Position numbers and translations under genes: made by a program. A DNA stretch of 64,000 nt from Hermodice carunculata (Eukaryota; Annelida; Polychaeta; Eunicida; Amphinomidae): NCBI GenBank assembly GCA_964020975.1, contig OZ026623.1, positions 80,736,725 to 80,800,724 of the forward strand, written 5' to 3'. This document shows, piece by piece, positions 37,160 through 48,170 of this stretch; position 1 is the stretch's first letter; each line of letters begins with the position of its first letter. The notes beneath the pieces are model-generated. The model saw only the letters and a list, made by a program, of their open reading frames with translations, searched no databases and had not been told where the DNA came from.

Positions 37160-39330
37160 TTGTTGAACCTGAAACAGCTACTAAAATATATTGTTGCTAC
37201 AAGTGCCAGTTATTTGGACATGTTGCCAAGTCATGTGCTACTGCTAGGTCCAAGGCCTCCATACGTTGTGTTGACAATCAGCATACTTGTAACAATATTC
37301 CTAAGTGTGTCAACTGCGCAGGTAAGCATTGTGCAAACAGCAGGAACTGCCCCACATTTCAGGAACTGTTCAGAAAATTACAACTTTGTAACATAACCCC
37401 CCCCCCCCGAATAATGAAGATGTTACAACTAAACTCATACTCATACATCACATCACAAAAAAATGATAATAGATTATGTTAGGTCACCTGGCCCAGACAA
37501 AATTCTTCCACTGATGCTAAAAAAAATGCCAGCTCTGAGCTTGATAAAGCAAATCAAATCATTTTCAGAAGCCCCTGGCTCTATTATACTACGGCTTGGA
37601 TGAAAGAAAATAGGATCTACCTACCCAAACCAGATAAGTCTGATTACTTATGCCTTAAAGCTTTTCACAGCGTTAGTCTGGTCACCATCAGTGGTAAATA
37701 CTTTGAACGTACTGTAAGTTACAGGCTTAAAGTTTGGATGTCTGAACAAGGCATGTATGATCCTTTCCAGTTTGCATACAGAAAAGATCACAACCTAGCA
37801 CAAGCTCTACTTTTCTACTCCTTACACGTCTGTAAAGGTACGTGCAACAAATCAAACACAGTTACATGTTTCGTAAACTTAGACTAGAGGGGGCTTTTGA
37901 TTCAGTATGGCAGAATGGTGTAATATTCAAGCTTTACCAATCTGGCCTTCATGGTAGACTACTACTATACATCATTTCATTCTTAGAGGATAGGATGGTC
38001 AGAGATCTCGTAAACGAACGTACTTCAGATTGAATTCAGTCAGCGGTGGGCATACCACAGGGTAGCATAATTGCCACTCTCATCTTCATCTTCTATATAA
38101 AGAATATGACATCCAACACCGGTCACCATATCTCATTTGCTGTTGACATTATGTTTTGGGTTACATATGTGCATCCTTGCAAATTGCTAATAAAGATGCT
38201 ACCAAAAAACCTGTTGACCTAGAAAACTGATGTCATCTCAGGAAGGTGTTCATTAATACAGACTTCATGGTTCAGAGTTAAAACAACTGTGATAACACCC
38301 AAATATTTCTGAACAGCAGAAATCTAAAACAAGTTCCCTGTGAAAAACTACTAAGCATCATTGTGACGAGAAAACTCACTTTTTGGCAACACATTGACCA
38401 TATGTGTAGTTTAGCCCTTTGCATTCCTAACAGAATCGCAGTTACGTGGGTCTTCCATTGAACTAGGCCTCCATCTGTACAAAACTCTGGTACGTCCTCA
38501 CTTTGAAAGGACGTACCATGTATGGTGCACTATAAACTGCGACCTCCTGCAGAAAGAAGAAAGAAGAAAGAGTACACAGACAAGCTCTAGTAACAGCTAT
38601 TGGGGCTTTTACATCCACTCCCACTTCAGTAATTGAAGTTGTGATGAATGTCCTGCCCATGAGATTAAGGCCAGCAGAAACTTCATTCTTGAGTTCACAT
38701 GAGTGTGTAGAAGAAATGCCGGTGACCCTCTGAAATCTCTTGTGCTGGACTTGTTGCACGATCCAGCTTCTTCAGTGAAAGACGTCTAAGTCCAATTCAC
38801 ATGAAAAACAATGCCTTAAAATATGTCAATATAAACAACATCAAACTGGAGCCATTTTCTCCAACCACTTATGACAGACTTTTCCTTTACCCTCCTAAGA
38901 TCCATGATATGGAATCAAATTTTGGATCGTTGGGTACGCATAGCTCACTGCAAGTTCTGGCTGCCAAAGAGGCACCCTTGTAATTACTCGCTGATATACC
39001 CATGAACTACACTCTGGTTTTCATGGATGGGAGTGCATCCCCAAATCCCGGTCCTTGTGGTGTGGCAGAAGCACGGGTTTGCATGATTCAGATAATGTAA
39101 GTGAAACACAAGCAAAGATATTGAAAACTGACTTTTTGGTGGCCATCTTGAGTTTAAGCTGGAGAGTTTTTGTATTGCTTGCGTCCACTTTGGTTTCAAA
39201 TCACAACATCTTAAAACCTCAATGTGCAAAATTTGATGCTTGCTCTCAGCGAAGATTTTGACTATCATTCTCAAACTCTTTCAATGCCAACTACGACTAA
39301 AGCGGAACTACTTGAAACAAATGGCTCTGA
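37160..39330 (+). mobile_element. Decayed I-type LINE with zinc knuckles, RT and RNase H
   Basis: The ORF1 tail shows two CCHC-like knuckles, CYKCQLFGHVAKSC (about 37192) and CVNCAGKHCANSRNCP (about 37304). After a deletion that removes the endonuclease, the RT region reads MKENRIYLPKPDKSDY (about 37600), FQFAYRKDHNLAQALLFYS (about 37765), GIPQGSIIATLIFIFYI (about 38050) and SFAVDIMFW, where the catalytic FADD has become FAVD. An RNase H start, LVFMDGSASPNPGPCG, lies near 39013. The combination of knuckles, RT and RNase H fits the I superfamily of non-LTR elements. Many stops and frameshifts make it inactive. Twelve C at 37397-37408 interrupt the ORF1/RT junction. Confidence 0.75.
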
Positions 39331-39426
39331 ACTGTAATAGGGGTGCCAGATTCGTGTTCCTTGTAAATAGACGTTTATTCAAGTATCAGCATGCCTGTTA
39401 TCATATGGAGTATAAATAGTCCAGGT

Positions 39427-39489
39427 AAACAGCTTTCCTCCATCGACACGCTTTTGGCACATGGCACCAGCAAAGCTGTTGATTCAGTC
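39427..39489. repeat. Dispersed hairpin element, copy B
   Basis: Left arm AAACAGCTTTCCTCC, right arm AGCAAAGCTGTTGATTCAGT then C. Inner CGCTTTTGGCAC..GGCACC recalls the GCGCTTTGGGTGC..GCACCC core. The terminal TGATTCA is one base from TGACTCA. Confidence 0.6.
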
Positions 39490-39857
39490 AAAAATGTGGC
39501 ACTGAAAGAAATAAATTATATGGGGTCGCCACAGATCAACATATCCACTCTGGTAATTGAATAGAATATTGATTTTCATTCTTTGATAAATTGTCAGAGT
39601 CCTTATGATAGTCGGGAATAATAAAAAAAAAACTCACGAGAGACTGTTCGACTGCTCACCGGGTTTCTTCTGACTCAGATGCGCTGGTATAGCAATGGGA
39701 GGGGGGAGGGTGTCATAGTGGAGAGACTTGATATAGTAATTTTGGAGTGATTCATACTCAGATGAACATCGGCTGTATTCATATTCTGGCATGATGATAT
39801 TTTTGTCGTACTCAGACATTACTATATGCTTAAATACATGGCAGAAAAAAGTCTTAC

Positions 39858-39997
39858 CCAAGCTGTGGAAGGGAAGGTATCTTGCCACTGCAGTGGTTGT
39901 TGCTGTGTTTTCAATGTGTGCCATTAAATGTCTTACACTTTGACCATGTGCATTCAAGCCAGGGTTCACGCCCAGCTGATAATCATAGGCCGGGTTT
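39858..39997 (-). CDS. Putative orphan exon, unidentified protein
   Basis: On the minus strand an acceptor ACTCTTCAG precedes 39997 and a strong donor (TTGG then GTAAGACTT) follows 39858, enclosing a 140-bp open segment. It translates as NPAYDYQLGVNPGLNAHGQS, then VRHLMAHIENTATTTAVARY, then LPFHSLG, a composition unlike the repeats nearby. The reading frame stays open into the downstream intron, so openness alone is weak evidence. The protein family is not recognised and no partner exon is identified. It could be a chance frame. Confidence 0.35.
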
Positions 39998-40217
39998 CTG
40001 AAGAGTTATGTCATGCACATATGCGTATAGATTTCAAATGCACTTGAGAGTAATGGCAAATTGTTTAATCATGGTAATGGAGCGTCATTCGCTTTGCCAA
40101 GTATATATTGGTATGAATACTCTCTGATCACGTGAAAAATGCCTCTTGTTTGCTTTGTATCTATATTAATCCACCTAGTGTTTTACCGAAATGAAGTAAT
40201 TTTGTTAAAGCTATGTA

Positions 40218-40253
<36 letters not shown>

Positions 40254-40459
40254 CAGGTGGGTAATTTGGTTGCGAGGTAGGTGGTAGAAATGATTCGGAA
40301 ATCAGGGAAAGTCAGATATTTATGATGTTATAGATGAGCAAAGTTTCATACTCCTTAACTCAACCATGTGAGTGTGTGTTTGTGCGTGTGTGTGAGTATG
40401 TGTGTGCGTAGTTAACCATCGTCAATGCAGTTGATTTGGCAACTCGCTTCTAATAACGT
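39998..40459. other. Non-coding stretch with (GT)n tracts
   Basis: (GT)n at 40214-40250 and an imperfect GT-rich tract at about 40372-40410. Nothing else recognised. Confidence 0.6.
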
Positions 40460-40479
40460 TTGTCTTATGGCTGCGACAT

Positions 40480-40640
40480 AGCCAAGGTGGAATTGTCCCA
40501 TCAAGACTTGAACGGTAAAGTGTCCATAGAATATAAAGTAAAAGACCCAGAGAAGAAAAGTCCTTTGGGCCAAGAGGGGTCGAACCCCGCTCCCATGTAC
40601 ACAGAACCGGTGTCGTAACTATTGCACCGAGGTGGTTAGT
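40480..40640 (-). mobile_element. tRNA-derived SINE
   Basis: On the minus strand the head reads AACCACCTCGGTGCAATAGT, then TACGACACCGG and further on GGGGTTCGACCCC. GGTTCGACCCC (40576-40586) is a full RNA polymerase III B box, and CGGTGCAATAGTTA (about 40614-40630) is an A-box-like segment. The cloverleaf is not intact, and a non-tRNA body (TCTTCTCTGGGTCTTTTACT...) follows. This arrangement is that of a SINE rather than a functional tRNA gene. The exact right end of the body is uncertain. Confidence 0.6.
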
Positions 40641-40644
40641 TTCC

Positions 40645-41789
40645 CCTTTAATTTGTCCTCCGACACAACAGCTGTTGCCCGGTATTGGCCAGGATAGATG
40701 CAGGTATATTTGTTGTTATACATGAAACATAAAGTCTGATAGGTTATAGTACATGAATCCATATGCCGACTTATTTCTTCATGCACAAATTTATCTTTTG
40801 CTGTGATGAGTATGACTGTGTCTCAGCAAAATGTTGGCGATGCCATATCGTGTATCCTTTTGTACAATTTAACATAAAACAGACAACTGCATGTTGTGGT
40901 GTTGTAGAAAACCTAGTGGCCATTTGTTAGAAATGAAAGCTTTCATCAAATCAACATCATTTGATTATACACATCAATTAACCATTTCCTGGGTAGATTA
41001 AAGAGTGAGCCAAAAGCTTTCGTTCATTAGCTGTAAGCGCCCTATTGGGGCCACCAATTCCATCTTATTACATCTTGATAAAGCCACTGTAGTGTTCAAA
41101 GTACGAACAAACTAAATCGACGATTAACGAAGGAAAAGAGAAGGAATATTCAATATCACTGTTTAATTGTGTTCCTGAGAGATACTGACTTTAATAGGGC
41201 ATGCCAATACGATAGGTCTCATTTTCAATTCTTCGCAAATTATTTTCTATTTATATGGTGAGTAAAAACATTAAAGCAGACGACAATTTACCTCCGGAGG
41301 CTTTTGGACGAAAGGTTAAGAATGGATAGCCTTCTGGTGAACGATGTCCCTATTATATGCATAATCCATCAAGCAAAGTACATCGTGAACGATATGCAAA
41401 CAACAGCCGCAGCAAGTAGCAAGACCATATCCTCTAATGTTTGATATTCACGCTTAGATATAGTTTTCAAATGGCTTCGTTCACATCAATCATGATTTTA
41501 CTCAAAGGAACGGATGCAGGGCAAAGGAAAGGAGCTTTGTAGAACCAACGGCTTTATCCCGTTAGGTTACTATTAAGATGACAGGGCAGTGTGCATGGGA
41601 AACAGAGTGTTTGTGCTCGTCACGGCCCATTGCGTTTCACGGATGCAAACACACAACGCTATGATGTTCATGTTAATGTAGGGAAATGTAACTTTGAATA
41701 CGTCAGAGTGACAAGAATAACTTTATACTGAGCCAACTGGATGTTAACAAAATCTTACTTCTTTTGACATTCTGTTCTTTATTCTTGCA
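40645..41789. other. Upstream flank or intron of the tandem GTPase gene
   Basis: No coding sequence recognised. The 3' end (CTGTTCTTTATTCTTGCAG, ending 41790) is a strong splice acceptor, so at least the last part is probably a 5' UTR intron of the GTPase gene. Confidence 0.4.
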
Positions 41790-41790
41790 G

Positions 41791-41892
41791 ATGTGTCTCC
41801 CCTCCATCTAGTGTGTCCTCAATAACGGGTGGATAGGCCTATTGCAGAACAAATCCAGCTTGATAAAACTAACTGCTGCTGCAGCATTAATC
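41791..41892 (+). other. Probable 5' UTR exon part of the GTPase gene
   Basis: Begins directly after the acceptor at 41790 and runs to the start codon. It contains one upstream ATG (ATGTGTCTCCCCTCCATCTA) closed by a stop after six codons, and a TAGGCCTA at 41834-41841. Confidence 0.45.
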
Positions 41893-43077
41893 ATGGCAGA
41901 AAACGGACAGCAGGAGTTAGAAAGCATGCGCATTGCTGTCATAGGAAACTGCCGTGCAGGCAAGAGCAGCATAATACGTCGTTTTACAGACAACACATTT
42001 TCTGAGGATTACGTGGGAACAGTTGGTGTTGACTTTGACTCCAGGAGCATGGACGTGGAAGGAAGACTGGTGCGCATTTCTTTGTTGGACACCTCTGGTA
42101 ACGAAGGTTTCTTGGGATTTGGAACTAAAAGCATACGACAAGCAGATGCATTTGTATTTGTGTATGACATCACTGATGCTGACAGTTTCAATGCAGTCGA
42201 GTCGTGGTTGCGAATTGTCAACCGAAATGCAAAGGGACCACATTTACCTAAAATGTTGGTGGGTAATAAAATTGATCTGCACCATCGAAAGGAGGTTTCG
42301 GAGGCCACAGCTAAAGAGTTTGGTATTCCAGAAGGTTTGGTGCATGTGGAGATCAGCGCAAAAACAGGCAAAAACCTACAGGCAGCCTTGCACAAATTGG
42401 CAAGTAAGGTGTTACGGTACAGGATACTAGGTGGTGGGAAAACGATAGCGACTCAAGACTTTATCTTAGAGGGACCGGACTTGTACGATGAAGATGACTC
42501 GGAAGCAGTGGTCCTTCCGGATTCTCCTGAATACACACATCTGTTTAGAATATTGTTACTCGGACCAGAGAGAGTAGGAAAAACAGCATTGAGATACCGT
42601 TTCTGTAGAGACTTTTATTGCCCACAGTATTACGCCACCCCTGGCTTTGATTTTGACACAAAGTCTGCCATGATCGACGGCGAGAAAGTAAAGATCCAGA
42701 TTTGGGATGCCTCAGGAGCAGATGTGCACGAACAGACACGAAGAGGCTATTATAAAGGGGCAAACGGCTTCATTATTGTTTACGACATCACTAGCAAGAA
42801 AAGCTTCAAACTGGCGGAGAAACTTATAAAAGAAGTCAGTATGGAGAGCAACGAAGCGCCACCCTCCCCCAAGATTTTGATCGGAAACAAGGCAGATTTA
42901 GCTGGCAGGCGAGCAGTGGACTTCGTGGACGCTAAGGAATTTGCCGATGGTTGGAGAATTCCAGTCACGGAAGTCAGCGCTCGCAATGGATCTAGCGTGC
43001 AGGAAGCCTTCATGAAGCTTGCTATAGCTCTCAAGCGGCAGTGCTCTCCGTGGAAGAAAATATATGACTTTTCGTGA
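41893..43077 (+). CDS. Tandem Rab-like small GTPase, both domains lacking catalytic Gln
   Basis: Intact 394-codon single-exon frame with two complete Ras-superfamily G domains. The ATG at 41893 is preferred (A at -3, G at +4). Domain 1: P-loop GNCRAGKSS (18-26), switch I Thr43, DTSGN (66-70), NKID (125-128), SAK (155-157). Domain 2: GPERVGKTA (224-232), Thr249, DASGA (272-276), NKAD (332-335), SAR (362-364). An acidic linker (about 198-205) joins them. Nucleotide-binding motifs are kept in both, but the glutamine of DTAGQ, needed for hydrolysis, is Asn70 in the first and Ala276 in the second. The C-terminus (SPWKKIYDFS) has no CAAX or CC prenylation signal. GTP binding with slow hydrolysis and a soluble location are therefore inferred. 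The sequences are closest to Rab-type (GVDF, YYKGA, VYDIT). No gene symbol can be assigned; an origin by retroposition or tandem duplication is possible. Confidence 0.93.
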   Translation: MAENGQQELESMRIAVIGNCRAGKSSIIRRFTDNTFSEDYVGTVGVDFDSRSMDVEGRLVRISLLDTSGNEGFLGFGTKSIRQADAFVFVYDITDADSFNAVESWLRIVNRNAKGPHLPKMLVGNKIDLHHRKEVSEATAKEFGIPEGLVHVEISAKTGKNLQAALHKLASKVLRYRILGGGKTIATQDFILEGPDLYDEDDSEAVVLPDSPEYTHLFRILLLGPERVGKTALRYRFCRDFYCPQYYATPGFDFDTKSAMIDGEKVKIQIWDASGADVHEQTRRGYYKGANGFIIVYDITSKKSFKLAEKLIKEVSMESNEAPPSPKILIGNKADLAGRRAVDFVDAKEFADGWRIPVTEVSARNGSSVQEAFMKLAIALKRQCSPWKKIYDFS

Positions 43078-44400
43078 CTTAAAAAATGAAAGAAAAAAAA
43101 AATAGAAAGAAAAAAATCATATAGGTTCGCACCTTGTCATGTGCAATAGGATATTTCATATAATACTCTTTTTTATGTTGATACCCAGGTTTGACCGGAG
43201 AGGTATGTAGCCTTTTTTTTGGTGACACTATGCCATGTTTATATCCAGTAATCTAACTACGTTTCACCTTTTTTTAGTCCAGATGGTAATTTATATTCTC
43301 ATTGCTAAACCCTCATTATTTCCCTTGCAATACGCCCAAAGTGAAACGTGGAAAAGATATTTTGATACCCGTTATTGAATGTGAAAGACACCGAACAGAG
43401 CAGCTCATCTTTTCAATGTTCGATTATGTGGGAACAACATGTCTTTTACAATTAGTTTAAATATTTATCCAAATATATGAGGATTGACTGTATATAGCAT
43501 GCCTTGATAGCACGATTACTTCATGTTATGCTAAAATATTAAAAATAAGAAAATTCTGATCATTATGGTTACCATTTTTGAGAGACAAACTACATCCAGA
43601 AATAGAACCGAGAGAATTATTTATCGTTTTACTCTGTGTAGGCATACAGTTCGAGAGTGCCACCAGAGGTGTCTTAAGACTAGCGTCACTGTATTCAGTG
43701 TAAGAACACAATCCAGGAGTTCTACAAATAGCAGTTAAAGAAATAGTGTCATTGTACATGTACTTAGTGTAGAAACGTAATCTATGTGTCCTCTCACATT
43801 CTGACATTATACTCACTGATTGATAATTACCTTTCTTTGACCACTTTTTGTTAAAGGGTTGGTCCTCTTGACCAAAAGTGATGAAAATACAAAACTTAGA
43901 ATATATATGTATGCCTCTCAATCAGAACCAAAATTATGGGTTTAGCATTACGTGTGTATTTACCAATTTTAATTAAAATTAAAAGTTTTGGTGAAATTTT
44001 AACATCCATTAAATTACCCATAATTTCTATATTATCGGATGTTTAAATATTCGGTACGACATTCTTCGTTTCCTTCTCTTTTAGGAAATAAAGAGTGTTG
44101 TTCTTAGAAACATATTCAAACACCCAGTTCAGTAGTATTACCTATTGTCTTCCATATCGCACAGCTGGCTGGTTGTGTAATTCGATGTCGTAAAATTCAT
44201 GCTTTTCGGAGACACCAATTAAGTGAAGGGCCGATCCAAGCTGCATCTGGCCGTTATATCCTAGATATTTAGGTCAAATGTGACTATATTAATATAGGTT
44301 GAGTGACTTGAGAACAATATGTCTTACACGTAAATCTGTGTCGGATGGTTTTCGAATCCCAGATGTGCCAAGAAGTTTGGTCCAGGAGTTGATGTAAATA
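43078..44400. other. 3' flank of the GTPase gene
   Basis: AATAAA at 44087-44092 could end the transcript about 1 kb past the stop. A 131-codon minus-strand ORF (43526-43921) has no recognisable domain and is not supported. Otherwise nothing is recognised. Confidence 0.4.
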
Positions 44401-44466
44401 ATACATACATACATACATACATACATACATACATACATACATGCATACATACATACATACATGTAT
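44401..44466. repeat. (CATA)n microsatellite
   Basis: About 16 tetranucleotide units with one GCAT change. Confidence 0.97.
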
Positions 44467-46958
44467 GTAAATTTAATTTTTGCCAGTAGATTGATAGCTA
44501 TGCAATGAATTATATACATGAGCAAAAATGCAAAACTATGAAATCATATCAGCATCACGCAATGATCTTTTCTTGAAATATCCCCACAAACAGCATACAT
44601 TAGAGAATTTAAATACTTTTCCTGCATTTACACTTTTGACTCATTGTCCCGAGTGCAAAATTCCTGACTATTAGTCACATCTTAGTGTCCGTACTTTTGT
44701 TCACCTGTGGCATAGTCAAATTTGTACAAAATCTCAGCTGCCTTTGCCGTAGGAGCCACGTACTGCCACACTAGACAGATACCAATCCCATTTTACACAT
44801 TTAAGGACAATAAACGAATTCTGAATTACGGAAAGTATAAAAGATTAAGTTTGAGAATGTCGTTTTAATTTAGAATATCGGGATTCCCATGAACCGTTTC
44901 GTTTGAGTCTCCAATGCGGTATACAACAGCTGTCTTGAAATAAACAACTGTTTGTTAGTCACTCGTTTATAGTTTTATGATCGGGTTGCGTGGCATGAAA
45001 GACGAGCAAGAAATAAAACTTTATTCGCGCAAGCATTTTCACAACTAGCTCGTCCAACAACTGCAAATGATGCCTCTCATGAAGTCCGAGTGATTCCATA
45101 CTTTGCAAATTTCCAACCAATACTCATATAGAAAAGTGCAGCGCTACCGACAATCAAAAGATAAAAATGACTCACAAGTTAGGTCACAAAAACATGCGTC
45201 ACTTTTATTTCAAATTTGTTAATATAAGCTCAATTCCCATACAAATTATTACAACATTTTCTGCACACATGATACAGTAGGAAAAGTCAGAACGTAAACC
45301 GTGCAGACAACTACAACTTAATTGATATACTTCTTAGATTTTACTGCACAGTAATGAAGAAATACTCCTTAACAATATCAGCAATTGATGGTATTTGCCC
45401 TTCTTGTGTTTTTGAGGAAAACTACTTTTAAGTCGCATCATACATCACTTTTCTAGGCAATAAAACATAAACCATAATGGTCATCTTTCTGGAAATTAAG
45501 AATTAATGGGTAAAAGCTAAAATCCGCTATCATCTATGACTAGCAATTATAGCGCTTAAAAATTTAAGTGGGAGTTCTACTTTTGGACGTATGGTTAAAA
45601 TATAATAACTTTAATGTCAGCAACGATGACTATTGTAAAATGTTGACTTCTTCATACATCTTATAAAGAAGCACTGAATTCTTAACAAGACCCCAAAGAT
45701 TAAAAAGTAGGGAGTGTGCTTCTTTTAGGGCATGTTCTACAATTGGAATAAATGCGGTGTTTAAATCACATTTACAAGAATAGTTAGAGAGTTCGTTCAA
45801 TGCCCGATAATTGCTGACCAGAGGACCGTTACATCCATTCAGCATACTCCCACTGACAACAGAACATTTGATCCATACACAATGAAGCAGAAACTTCCAG
45901 TAATTATATTTGGTGGATAATTCTCATTTCGAGAAATTAAAGATCCTTTTAGATGAACGCTAATGCAGGAAATAAAATTCCTGCAATTGTAAACATTTGT
46001 GTTTGATTCTAATTTGTGGACAGTAATTTTTACATCTTAACTTCACGGAGAATGTCTGTCAACAAATTGGAATCAGCAGGTAATGAATACAATCAAATGG
46101 AACTTCAACTCTTAGATGTACATACATGTAATATTATTGTTTATATTTTCAGTGCAGAACAACTCGAGACTATTTGACTGTATTCACAAAATAAGAGGTC
46201 AACGCTACTGTGCATAAAATTTGGCATATTACAAAAAAAAGTACATACACCATCAGAAATTACCATATTGTCCAAGAGCCACTTGAAAACCCCTTGCATA
46301 TTCTCCATCAATGGCCCTTTGGTATATCAAGATTACGCAGAACATGTAACCGTTTTATAGTCCAAAACGGTAAGATAATCATAAAGTTAATTAATCAGAA
46401 CAATGGCAAAATAAGAATCACTGTTTGGACATCAATAGATATAACAATTATGACATAAATGCTGGTTGTCATTAGAGAGACATCAAAAGTAATGATAATT
46501 CACGTTTGTCAAAGTGAAATTGAACACCGCATCCATGTCTGTTCTGCACAAGAGGCAAAAAATTGAAAATAATGCCGATGAACGTCAACATGTTCAAGAA
46601 ACACCCTGTTTGAACACTTATTTAGAACACTTTTACAGTTGAATTTTTGTAGACTCGACATTACAATGTATGGTATTCACACATATGTGTTCATGTTACT
46701 GAGAACAACTACATATCAAAATGACAGGGTATACGCTTTCAAGCGGCTCAAACAGCCAAAATATTAACTGACTGACGTTTAAACGGAGTTCAGAGAATAT
46801 CATCCAGAAAATATTGTCAAAAACGTTTGTTCAGGGTGATCGATTCTCAGCCATTTTGAACAGAAACTATAATTTACGAACGATTTAAAGGTAGGCATAA
46901 GTAAAAACAGAAAAATCATGGTAGCCTCATTCCACTTGTTGAACAATTCAATCGATTT
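44467..46958. other. Unrecognised stretch, possible 3' flank of the GPCR gene
   Basis: AT-rich, with no domain-bearing ORF. On the minus strand the part next to 46958 would be the GPCR 3' UTR. Confidence 0.35.
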
Positions 46959-48170
46959 CTAATCTTGTCCTGCGATATCGACAGAGGTGGCGGTATGCTG
47001 CGATTTAGATCGAGAGCTTGCTCCCTCTAACTCAGTCAGCTTTTTTCGTTGAAATATGCGGGGGAAGATCTTTGCAAGAAATACAACATAGCCTTCTCGG
47101 AATCTTGGATTTGTCGCTCCATAGAGGACGGGGTTGGCGCTGCTATTGAGATGATAGAGGAAAGCCGTCACATGGTAATATACTCTAGGTTGCACATTAT
47201 GCGGGTCAAGGGTCATCAGGGTAGCCCATGGAGAAATACTAAAGAGTAGCGTCAGAAATACAGCCAGAAGAGTTTTAGCAAGCCGCATTTCTTGTTCAAG
47301 ATGAATTTTCTTCATTTCAGTATTTCCTGATGACGCATCTTTATCCTCTGTATCAAATTTCAATAAAGCCTTCTTTGACTGGTGTACAGAATAGAACAGT
47401 TTTGCGTAGAAGATGAAAACAAATGCTATGGGAATCCACATTGATATACAGGCAATATAATTAGCATAAGCATCTCCATACAACTTACTCCCAGTGCAAA
47501 TCAACGCTTTTGGCTCATAGCCAATTCCACCAAAGCCCAAAGGTATGACGCTAACGGGCAGAGAGATATACACGAAAAGACAGGTGAATATGATAATGCT
47601 ACCAACACGACTGAATATAATTGGATAATACTGGTTGTGACACACGCATATGTAGCGGTTGAAGCCAATGAATGCAAGAGTTGTTGGCGACGCGGTACAT
47701 GCAACTGCACATATAACACCAAAGATAACACACAGATCCCAATAGTCGTAGAATATATTAGCGTGAATTATAATCGGAAACAGAGAAAACGGCTCTACTA
47801 CAGCGGTGATTATTAAATCGAAAAATCCAAGAACAACAATGAACATATTGGCTACAGATCGTAACTTCCGGCTTGTCAAAATAGACAGAATGACCAAAAG
47901 GTTACCCAGAGTGCCGATCACTGACGTCACACCGTAACCAATCACTATGAACAGAGATAGCCCAAAGTGACTTTGCCAAAAATTTTGAATATTGGTAACA
48001 AAGGTATCGTTAGAAAAACCCGAGACGAGGCCCTGCATGGTGGTGGACCAGTCGACTGTTCCACTGCTGCCTGGGTGATCCATCAGACTGTTATTTCTTC
48101 GGTATATATCCCCTTGTCCCACAATGCTGGTTATGAACGTCAGGTTTTGCAATACTGTCGTGCTCGCCAT
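46959..48170 (-). CDS. Class A (rhodopsin-family) G protein-coupled receptor, melatonin-receptor-like
   Basis: Intact 403-residue single-exon frame; ATG at 48168-48170 and TAG at 46959-46961. The N-terminus of about 70 residues carries N-glycosylation sequons at N9, N26 and N54. Seven hydrophobic segments fit: about 72-97 (GNLL, N90), 105-130 (D118), 142-172, 189-212, 238-262 (P247), 295-320 (P314) and 331-352 (NPVLY, N346). C147 and C225 would form the conserved extracellular disulfide. Oddities: NRY (171-173) in place of DRY, no Trp in helix 4, and SISPW rather than CWxP in helix 6. NRYICVCH resembles the NRYxxICH of melatonin receptors, and the tre1/moody/GPR84 group also uses N at this place. 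The ligand cannot be read from sequence. It acts in the plasma membrane, coupling to heterotrimeric G proteins. Confidence 0.93.
   Translation of the reverse strand: MASTTVLQNLTFITSIVGQGDIYRRNNSLMDHPGSSGTVDWSTTMQGLVSGFSNDTFVTNIQNFWQSHFGLSLFIVIGYGVTSVIGTLGNLLVILSILTSRKLRSVANMFIVVLGFFDLIITAVVEPFSLFPIIIHANIFYDYWDLCVIFGVICAVACTASPTTLAFIGFNRYICVCHNQYYPIIFSRVGSIIIFTCLFVYISLPVSVIPLGFGGIGYEPKALICTGSKLYGDAYANYIACISMWIPIAFVFIFYAKLFYSVHQSKKALLKFDTEDKDASSGNTEMKKIHLEQEMRLAKTLLAVFLTLLFSISPWATLMTLDPHNVQPRVYYHVTAFLYHLNSSANPVLYGATNPRFREGYVVFLAKIFPRIFQRKKLTELEGASSRSKSQHTATSVDIAGQD

Noticed and set aside
37160-37420. CCHC knuckles as evidence of an LTR retroelement
   Set aside because: The following RT (PKP.KSDY..KAF) and order of domains are those of a non-LTR element; no terminal repeats were seen.
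40560-40640. Functional tRNA gene
   Set aside because: The B box is good, but the cloverleaf stems and A box are imperfect and a non-tRNA body follows, as in SINEs.
43526-43921. 131-codon minus-strand ORF downstream of the GTPase gene
   Set aside because: No ATG at its start, no recognisable domain, and it lies in the probable 3' UTR of the opposite gene.
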